NCBI GenBank assembly: GCA_035461765.1
Contig: DATHUY010000038.1
Coordinates: 1-57,326, forward strand
Reading direction: 5' to 3'
Length of the DNA stretch: 57,326 bases
Source of the DNA: Longimicrobiales bacterium
GTDB lineage: Bacteria; Gemmatimonadota; Gemmatimonadetes; Longimicrobiales; RSA9
Made by a program: the position numbers and the translations under genes. Under the pieces are notes generated by a model that saw only the letters and a list, made by a program, of their open reading frames with translations, was not told where the DNA came from and did not search any database. Shown here piece after piece: positions 51,942 through 57,326 of the stretch; within the stretch, counting starts at the first letter, position 1, and each line of letters starts with the position of its first letter.

Positions 51942-52646
51942 ATGCAAGAGCTGCATGCAGCGCTGCTGGCGCTGCAGGAGTTGGACGCGGAGATCGCTCG
52001 TGCGGAAGCGCGTGTGCAGGAGTTCACCCCCCGCATCGAGACAATGGATGCGCCGGTCACGACCATCGAGCGGGAGCTGGACGCCACGCGCACCCGGCTC
52101 GAGGAGATGCGCACGGAGTATTCGCGGCTCGAGCGCAACGCGCAGCAGAAGGAAGAACGGCTGCATGCGTATCACGAGAAGCTGACGAAGGCGCGCACGT
52201 CCCGGGACGAGGCGGCGGTGCGTGCCGAGCTGGACCTGGTGGGCAGCGCGCTGGCGGCCGACCGCAGCGACATTCGCCACGTCGGCGAGCAGACCACGCG
52301 CACGGATGTGAAGGCGGACGATCTCCAGAAGCAGCTGGACCGTGCGCGCGCGGAGATTGCCGCGGAGCGGGAGCAGCTGATCGCCGAGCGGGATGCCGCG
52401 CAGCTGGAGCTGGACCAGCTCCGTGAGCGGCGCGAGAACGCTGCGATCCGGCTCGATCCGCAGAGTCGCCGCCTCTACGATCGTGTGCGCGGCGGCCGCT
52501 CCAGGATGGTGCTGGCGCCGCTGACGGAGGAAGGTGCGTGCGGTAACTGTTTCAACGTCCTCCCCGTGCAGGAGCAGACGGAAGTCAGGCGCGGTGAATC
52601 GCTGCGGCGGTGCGAGGGCTGCGGCGTCATTCTCTACGCCGCGTAG
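51942..52646 (+). CDS. Coiled-coil C4 zinc-ribbon protein
   Basis: A 234-aa protein: residues 1-175 are a long charged antiparallel coiled coil, and the C-terminus is a four-cysteine zinc ribbon (CGNC ... CEGC, about 200-228). This matches the conserved zinc-ribbon family (CdsZ/YbgI-context type) frequently found near dnaG and recJ. Binding to nucleic acid or the cell envelope is possible; the function is not known from sequence. Confidence 0.88.
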   Translation: MQELHAALLALQELDAEIARAEARVQEFTPRIETMDAPVTTIERELDATRTRLEEMRTEYSRLERNAQQKEERLHAYHEKLTKARTSRDEAAVRAELDLVGSALAADRSDIRHVGEQTTRTDVKADDLQKQLDRARAEIAAEREQLIAERDAAQLELDQLRERRENAAIRLDPQSRRLYDRVRGGRSRMVLAPLTEEGACGNCFNVLPVQEQTEVRRGESLRRCEGCGVILYAA

Positions 52647-52649
52647 CCG

Positions 52650-54404
52650 GTGGAAACAGCGGCAGTCAGGCGGCGTTCGCTCGACGCTTCGCGTCGCTGG
52701 GTGTTCCGGGCAACGGAACACGACGATGCGGCGGTCGCCTGCCTCATGGAGGAGCTCGGGCTGCCGCGCGCACTGTGCCGGCTGCTTCACCTGCGCGGTC
52801 ATCCTACCCCCGACGCGGCGCGGCATTACCTGAAACCCAGGCTCGATGAGCTGCACGATCCGCGGCTGCTCGCCGGTGCGGAGCAGGCGGTGGATCGGAT
52901 CGCCCGCGCCATCCATGAGCGAGAGACCATTCTCGTGCACGGCGACTACGACGTCGACGGCATGTGCGCGGCGGCGCTATACACGCGCGTCCTTCGCTCC
53001 CTCGGTGCGATCGTCGAGCCGTTCGTGCCGCACCGCATGAGCGATGGCTACGACCTCGGCCATGCCGGCGTACGCCGCGCGGCCGAGGCGGGCGCGACTC
53101 TCATCCTCACCGGCGACTGCGGCACGGTCGCGCACGAGGCAGTCGAGCAGGCGCGGGCGCAGGGCATCGATGTCATCATCACTGATCACCACACGCCCGG
53201 CGACACGCTGCCCGCAGCAGCTGCCGTGGTGAACCCGAACCGCGCGGACTGCTCATATCCCTTCAAGGGACTCGCAGGCGCAGGCGTCGCCTACAAGCTC
53301 TGCCAGATGCTGACGACCGCAATGAATGGGGACGCGGACGCGCTGCGCTGGCATCTCGATCTCGTCGCGCTCGCAACGATCGCCGACCTCGCTCCGCTGC
53401 GCGGCGAGAACCGCATCCTGGCGCACTACGGTCTGCGCGTGCTGCGCGATACACGCAGTGCCGGGCTGCGCGCGCTCATGGTACGCGCCGGAATCAACAC
53501 AAAAGCCGCACTGACGGCGGGGCAGGTGAGCCACGTGCTCGCGCCGCGTCTGAACGCCGTGGGTCGCATGGGCGCCGCGAGCCGCGGCGTCACGCTGTTG
53601 CTTGCGGATGACGCGGCGGACGCAGCGACGCTCGCGGATGAGATGGAGTCGGAGAACCACACGCGGCAGAGCGTGGACCGCGCTATGCTCGAGGAGGCGC
53701 TGGCCATGCTCGAGGAGCGCTTCGACCCCGACGCCGATTACGGCGTCGTACTGTCCTCCCCGGGATGGCATCCGGGTGTGATCGGCATTGTCGCCTCACG
53801 CGTCGTCGAGCGGGTCCACCGGCCGGTCGTGCTCATAGCGGAAGACCCGGCGACGGGACGCGGGCGCGGCAGCGCCCGCTCCATTCCGGCGTTCCACCTG
53901 TACGATGGCATCCATGAATGTGCGCCACTGCTCGAGCGGTACGGCGGCCATCGGCAGGCGGCGGGCATGGACATTCGCATCGAGCGCATTGCTCAATTCC
54001 GTGAAGCGTTCAACCGCCACGCCCGCGCCGTGCTCAGGGCGGACGACCTGGTCGCGGAAGTAAAGGTGGACCTGGAAGTCACGATTGCCGAAGCAAATGC
54101 GGAGTTGTGCCGCATGATGCGCCATTGCGGCCCGTTCGGCCTCGGCAACCCGCAGCCCGTATTCATCGCGCGCGGCGTCGCGGCGTACCACTGCAAGACG
54201 GTGGGCGGCGGCCAGCACCTGCGACTGACGCTCGGACAGGACGATGCGCGACTGCCGGCCATCGGGTTCCGCATGGCGGAACGCCTGCGCGACATCGATT
54301 TCGGCAACACAAGCATCGATGTCGCGTTCCAGCTCCAGCAGGACGAATGGAACGGCCGCGAACGGCTGCAGGCGCGCCTCGTCGACGTACGCGTCGCACA
54401 GTGA
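52650..54404 (+). CDS. recJ: Single-stranded-DNA exonuclease RecJ
   Basis: A 5'-3' exonuclease of recombination and mismatch repair. The 584-aa protein carries the DHH phosphoesterase motifs: HGDYDVDGMCAAALY (motif I), TGDCG, TDHHTPG (DHH motif), and the DHHA1 region with ARSIPAFHLYDGIHEC and GGHRQAAGMDI. It starts at GTG 52650, 3 bp after the preceding stop. Its stop overlaps rsmD. Confidence 0.95.
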   Translation: METAAVRRRSLDASRRWVFRATEHDDAAVACLMEELGLPRALCRLLHLRGHPTPDAARHYLKPRLDELHDPRLLAGAEQAVDRIARAIHERETILVHGDYDVDGMCAAALYTRVLRSLGAIVEPFVPHRMSDGYDLGHAGVRRAAEAGATLILTGDCGTVAHEAVEQARAQGIDVIITDHHTPGDTLPAAAAVVNPNRADCSYPFKGLAGAGVAYKLCQMLTTAMNGDADALRWHLDLVALATIADLAPLRGENRILAHYGLRVLRDTRSAGLRALMVRAGINTKAALTAGQVSHVLAPRLNAVGRMGAASRGVTLLLADDAADAATLADEMESENHTRQSVDRAMLEEALAMLEERFDPDADYGVVLSSPGWHPGVIGIVASRVVERVHRPVVLIAEDPATGRGRGSARSIPAFHLYDGIHECAPLLERYGGHRQAAGMDIRIERIAQFREAFNRHARAVLRADDLVAEVKVDLEVTIAEANAELCRMMRHCGPFGLGNPQPVFIARGVAAYHCKTVGGGQHLRLTLGQDDARLPAIGFRMAERLRDIDFGNTSIDVAFQLQQDEWNGRERLQARLVDVRVAQ

Positions 54405-54928
54405 GGATCATTGCGGGCCGCTGGCGCGGTCACAACATTGTCGCGCCGCCGGGCGAGAAGACGCGTCCGACCACCGACCGCGTACGTGAGGCATGGATGA
54501 GCACACTCCAGCATGACCTGCCCGGCGCCCGTGTCCTCGACCTGTTCGCCGGCTCGGGCGCCCTGGGTCTCGAGGCGCTGTCGCGCGGCGCGGCGCACGT
54601 CACGTTCGTCGAGAAGGCCGGCGGGCCCCTGCGCGCGCTCCAGGCCAACGTCGACAAGCTCGGGGTGGCCGACGATGTCGAGATCGTGAAGCAGGACGCA
54701 CTGCGCTACATCGCAACGGTGCCGGACCACGCGTTCGATGTCACGTTGGCTGACCCGCCCTATGACAGCGGCGCCGCCGCTCGTCTGATTGTGCACTTTG
54801 CGGATGCGCCGTTCTCTCACATCCTGAGCGTGGAGCATCGCGCAGGCGACGCGCTGCCGGCCCTGGAGGGTGCGCGCACACGCCGCTATGGCGACACGGC
54901 AATCACCTTCATCACGGCACCCGAATGA
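54401..54928 (+). CDS. rsmD: 16S rRNA (guanine966-N2)-methyltransferase RsmD
   Basis: Methylates G966 of 16S rRNA. The 175-aa protein begins RIIAGRWRGHNI, has RPTTDRVREAW, the SAM motif VLDLFAGSGALGLEALSRGA and the catalytic DPPYD. GTG 54401 is chosen because family homology begins there and it overlaps the recJ stop by 4 nt; the frame is open upstream through recJ. Confidence 0.94.
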   Translation: MRIIAGRWRGHNIVAPPGEKTRPTTDRVREAWMSTLQHDLPGARVLDLFAGSGALGLEALSRGAAHVTFVEKAGGPLRALQANVDKLGVADDVEIVKQDALRYIATVPDHAFDVTLADPPYDSGAAARLIVHFADAPFSHILSVEHRAGDALPALEGARTRRYGDTAITFITAPE

Positions 54929-55422
54929 CCGAGAGAGTCGCAGTCTATCCTGGCTCGTTCGACCCGATCACGCGCGGCCACGAGGACATCGTGAGACGGG
55001 CGCTCGGCTTCGTCGACCGCGTCATTGTCGCGGTCGCGCATCGCCGTACCCAGCCGAAGGCGGGACTGTTCGAGATCAGCGAACGTGTCGATCTCATACG
55101 AGCCGTCTTCGATGATGAGCCGCGCGTTACGGCCACGGACTTCACCGGCCTGCTCGTGGACTTCGCGCGCACGGAGGACGTGCACATCATCATTCGCGGC
55201 CTGCGTGCCGTGTCGGATTTCGAGTACGAGTTCCAGATGGCGCTCATGAACCGCCAGCTCTACCCGGCGGTGCAGACGATCTTCCTCGCGCCTGACGAGC
55301 ACTATTCCTATCTCTCCGCGTCACTCGTCCGGGAGATCGCATCGCTCGGTGGTGACATTGCGCAGTTCGTTGCGCCCGAGGTGCTGACCGCGCTTCAGCA
55401 GAAGCTCGCGACCGCGCCGTGA
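54925..55422 (+). CDS. coaD: Phosphopantetheine adenylyltransferase
   Basis: Penultimate step of coenzyme A synthesis, joining ATP and 4'-phosphopantetheine. The 165-aa size and motifs [17 protein letters not shown] (with the TxGH nucleotidyltransferase signature), [19 protein letters not shown] and [17 protein letters not shown] are typical. It overlaps rsmD, its common neighbour, by 4 nt. Confidence 0.97.
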   Translation: MTERVAVYPGSFDPITRGHEDIVRRALGFVDRVIVAVAHRRTQPKAGLFEISERVDLIRAVFDDEPRVTATDFTGLLVDFARTEDVHIIIRGLRAVSDFEYEFQMALMNRQLYPAVQTIFLAPDEHYSYLSASLVREIASLGGDIAQFVAPEVLTALQQKLATAP

Positions 55423-56414
55423 TCCCGTTCCGCGAATCCATCCAGGAACGCGCCCGCACATTGCAGCGCATTGTCGTGTTCCCGGAGGGTGACGATGAAC
55501 GCACGCTCGATGCGGTCGCGCGCCTCCAGATCGCCGGTCTCGTGCGCCCGCTCGTGCTCGGCGAACCCGACCGCGTCCGCACAGCCATTCACGGGTTTGG
55601 CGGGGATGGCGATGCGGTGGACGTGCTCGATCACACGACGGACCCGCGCTTCGAGTTGTTTTCGCGCGAGCTGCACGAGCTGCGCGCATCCAGGGGTTGG
55701 AGTGAGGCGGATGCGCGCGAGCGGATGCGTGACCCGCTCGTGTTCGCCGCTGCGCTCGTGCGCGGACGCCATGCCCACGGCTCCGTCGCGGGCGCATCGC
55801 GCACGACCGGCGATGTGCTGCGGGCCGCACTCTGGCTCGTCGGCACCGCACCGGGCATACGCACCGTGTCGTCCTCCTTCTACATGGTGGTTCCTTCCTT
55901 CCGCGACACGAACGCGCCCGAGGTCCTGACGTTCACCGATGCCAGCGTGGTGCCCGATCCCGATGCCGGGCAGCTGGCCGACATTGCGGCCGCCGCTGCC
56001 GTTGCACGTACCCAGATCGTCGGCGACGAACCGCGCGTGGCATTCCTTTCCTTTTCCACCCACGGCAGCGCGGAAGGCCCTTCCGTGGACAAGGTGCGCG
56101 CTGCGCTCGCGCGATTCCGCGAGCTCATGCCCGGCGTCACCGCCGATGGTGAGCTGCAGGTCGATGCCGCGCTGATCCCCGCCATCGCACAGCGCAAGAC
56201 TGCCGGCTCGGCTCTCGCAGGGCGCGCCAACGTCCTCGTATTCCCCGACCTCGATGCCGGCAACATCGGCTACAAGCTGGTGCAGCGGCTCGGGCACGCC
56301 GACGCCGTGGGGCCGGTGCTCCAGGGGCTCGCCCGGCCCTGCAACGATCTGTCGCGCGGTGCCAGTGCCGACGACATCGTGGCGGTTGCATGCGTTACGG
56401 CGCTCCAGGACTGA
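55419..56414 (+). CDS. pta: Phosphate acetyltransferase
   Basis: Interconverts acetyl-CoA and acetyl phosphate. The 331-aa product matches the short, catalytic-domain-only form, with [14 protein letters not shown] near the N-terminus, [35 protein letters not shown] and the C-terminal [23 protein letters not shown] block. It starts at GTG 55419, overlapping coaD. No acetate kinase gene is adjacent. A phosphate butyryl- or related acyltransferase is less likely. Confidence 0.92.
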   Translation: MIPFRESIQERARTLQRIVVFPEGDDERTLDAVARLQIAGLVRPLVLGEPDRVRTAIHGFGGDGDAVDVLDHTTDPRFELFSRELHELRASRGWSEADARERMRDPLVFAAALVRGRHAHGSVAGASRTTGDVLRAALWLVGTAPGIRTVSSSFYMVVPSFRDTNAPEVLTFTDASVVPDPDAGQLADIAAAAAVARTQIVGDEPRVAFLSFSTHGSAEGPSVDKVRAALARFRELMPGVTADGELQVDAALIPAIAQRKTAGSALAGRANVLVFPDLDAGNIGYKLVQRLGHADAVGPVLQGLARPCNDLSRGASADDIVAVACVTALQD

Positions 56415-56431
56415 CCCGGCACCGATTTTGC

Positions 56432-56447
56432 GCCAGCCACGGCTGGC
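56432..56447. promoter_or_regulatory. 7-bp palindrome upstream of the STAS gene
   Basis: GCCAGCC (56432-56438) and GGCTGGC (56441-56447) form an inverted repeat with a 2-bp gap, 24 bp before the STAS start codon. The tiny loop favours a protein-binding site over an RNA hairpin. No convincing -35/-10 pair was found around it. Confidence 0.35.
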
Positions 56448-56470
56448 AATCACGTACATATGGAGGAGCG

Positions 56471-56803
56471 ATGAGCTTCGATGTGAAGAAGCAGGACGAT
56501 GTCACGATCATTGATGTCGAGGGTCAGCTGATCGTGGGCAACCGGCAGGAGCTGAAGCAGAAGGTGCTGGAGGAGCTGGAGGGCGGGGCGCGGAAGTTCC
56601 TGATCGATTTCTCGAGCACCGGTTACATCGACTCCTCCGGCCTCGGTGTGCTGGTGAGTCTCTCGAAGAAGATCCGCGAGCAGGGCGGGGAGCTGCGGCT
56701 CGCCAATCTGAACGAGGACCTCCGGACGCTGTTCGAGCTGACGAAGCTCGATACGCTGTTCCACATCGCGTCCGACCGAGGGGAAGCGCTCGCATCGTTC
56801 TAG
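56471..56803 (+). CDS. STAS-domain anti-sigma factor antagonist
   Basis: A 110-aa single-domain STAS protein of the SpoIIAA/RsbV type. VTIIDVEGQLIVGN and the phosphorylation loop YIDSSGLGVLVSLSKK are clear, the Ser of DSSG being the expected kinase target. ATG 56471 follows a strong GGAGGAG site; the upstream open frame is not used. The gene precedes an HATPase-type kinase gene, so the pair should form a partner-switching module. Confidence 0.92.
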   Translation: MSFDVKKQDDVTIIDVEGQLIVGNRQELKQKVLEELEGGARKFLIDFSSTGYIDSSGLGVLVSLSKKIREQGGELRLANLNEDLRTLFELTKLDTLFHIASDRGEALASF

Positions 56804-56810
56804 CGGACGG

Positions 56811-56886
56811 CGGGAAGCGGCCGGAGGGGCAGCCGGCCGCCAGGACGTCCGTTCCAGCCACCGGGACGGACGCCTTCCGCTTCCCG
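56811..56886 (+). repeat. Multi-hairpin intergenic region
   Basis: Three perfect or near-perfect inverted repeats lie in the 112-bp gap: CGGGAAGCGG (56811-56820) with 56877-56886; GCGGCCGG (56817-56824) with 56833-56840; and CGTCCGTTCC (56846-56855) with 56863-56872 (one mismatch). The outer stem encloses the two inner hairpins, or competes with the first. It could terminate or partly block transcription from the STAS gene; no T-tract follows. Confidence 0.55.
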
Positions 56887-56909
56887 TGCAGCACGAGGGC
56901 GCTTATCAT
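56881..56909 (+). promoter_or_regulatory. Possible leaderless promoter of the HATPase gene
   Basis: TTCCCG (56881-56886), a 17-bp spacer and TATCAT (56904-56909). The expected start of transcription is at 56916, the A of the ATG. The -35 match is weak and overlaps the right arm of the hairpin region. Confidence 0.42.
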
Positions 56910-56915
56910 AACGGC

Positions 56916-57326
56916 ATGCAGCTGGACTATGTTCTGGAACTGCCCAACGATCTCCGCGCCATCGAGCGGTCGGTCGACTATCTGACGGACAAGGGGTCGG
57001 AGATCGGTTTCGACCGCGATCGTCTGCGCCTCAATTTCCGGGTCGGCCTTACCGAAGCCCTGGCCAATGCCATGCTGTACGGCAACTGCCGGGATCCGCG
57101 CAAGCGGGTGCGCGTCGAGGCACACCTCACACCCAGCGAGATCAGGGTACAGGTCACGGACGAGGGTCGCGGGTTCGACCCGGGTGCCGTGCGGGACCCG
57201 ACGCTGCCGGCGAACCGGGTCCGTCCGGGCGGCCGCGGCATCTTCCTGATCCGGCAGCTCATGGATCAGGTGGAGTTCAACGAGCGCGGCAACTCCATCA
57301 CGATGATCCTCCAGAGCCGGGCCGAA
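56916..57326 (+). CDS. HATPase-type anti-sigma factor serine kinase (partial, runs off the window)
   Basis: From ATG 56916 the frame is open to the last base (137 codons, no stop). The product, MQLDYVLELPNDLRAIERSV onward, has the GHKL ATPase motifs of RsbW/SpoIIAB proteins: N box EALANAMLYGN, G1 box DEGRGFDP and G2 box GGRGIFLI. Such kinases phosphorylate the STAS antagonist and bind a sigma factor or other target. Its 3' end and any fused domain lie outside the window. It is 112 bp after the STAS gene. Confidence 0.85.
   Translation, partial: MQLDYVLELPNDLRAIERSVDYLTDKGSEIGFDRDRLRLNFRVGLTEALANAMLYGNCRDPRKRVRVEAHLTPSEIRVQVTDEGRGFDPGAVRDPTLPANRVRPGGRGIFLIRQLMDQVEFNERGNSITMILQSRAE

Overview
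The window is a gene-dense, high-GC chromosomal segment from a Gram-negative (diderm) bacterium. Outer-membrane biogenesis genes (an LptD-like barrel protein, a LolA-like protein, an OmpA/OprF-sized beta-barrel protein), the Tat genes, a DUF4321-type small membrane protein and two very large acidic TPR proteins together suggest Gemmatimonadota. This placement is inference from gene content and style; no rRNA is present to test it. Only two genes lie on the minus strand. Genes are tightly packed, often with 4-nt ATGA/GTGA overlaps. No stretch over 300 bases lacks a gene: the longest gaps are 13972-14180 (divergent promoter region, 209 bp) and 31321-31503 (183 bp, filled by a large inverted repeat). 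I see no tRNA, rRNA, CRISPR array, insertion sequence or prophage gene.

Layout. 1-3.7 kb: tatC and an LptD-like outer-membrane protein. 3.8-7.5 kb: histidine degradation (hutH, hutI, ftcD; urocanase hutU is not here). 7.5-12.1 kb: a 974-aa acidic TPR protein, a polyprenyl diphosphate synthase, a DUF4321-like protein and tatA, closed by a strong bidirectional terminator facing a minus-strand SurA/PpiD-type foldase. 14.1-19.8 kb: a second acidic TPR protein, aroQ, accB, accC and a ComB-family phosphatase. 19.8-24.7 kb: ftsK, a LolA-like lipoprotein and rimO. 24.7-29 kb: hemL, a SpoIID-domain lipoprotein, an outer-membrane barrel protein and a Gfo/Idh/MocA oxidoreductase. 29-34.6 kb: rpmE, prfA, prmC, a YlbF-family protein, a CDP-alcohol phosphatidyltransferase next to myo-inositol-1-phosphate synthase (a likely inositol-phospholipid module) and tmk. 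34.7-46.3 kb: S41 protease, two transporters, a rhizobial-type (class 3) asparaginase, a carboxymuconolactone decarboxylase-family protein, obgE, dprA, hemW, hrcA, dnaJ, prmA. 46.3-57.3 kb: a minus-strand orphan, then HIT, yqeY, mutS2, dnaG, a C4 zinc-ribbon protein, recJ, rsmD, coaD, pta, and a STAS antagonist with the start of its HATPase (anti-sigma kinase-like) partner, which runs off the window end.

Regulation readable from sequence. Several promoters share a TTGnnn box, a 17-18 bp spacer and a TAnnnT box, most often TATCTT. At hutH, ftcD and the terminal HATPase gene the predicted start of transcription falls on or next to the start codon, which suggests leaderless mRNAs. The rimO promoter carries a perfect 11-bp inverted repeat embracing its -10 box, and the divergent promoter in front of the HIT gene carries a similar CCCCGG-cored repeat. 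The most unusual DNA structure is a 131-nt near-palindrome that begins inside the last codons of prmC. Most of the rest is ordinary housekeeping content.
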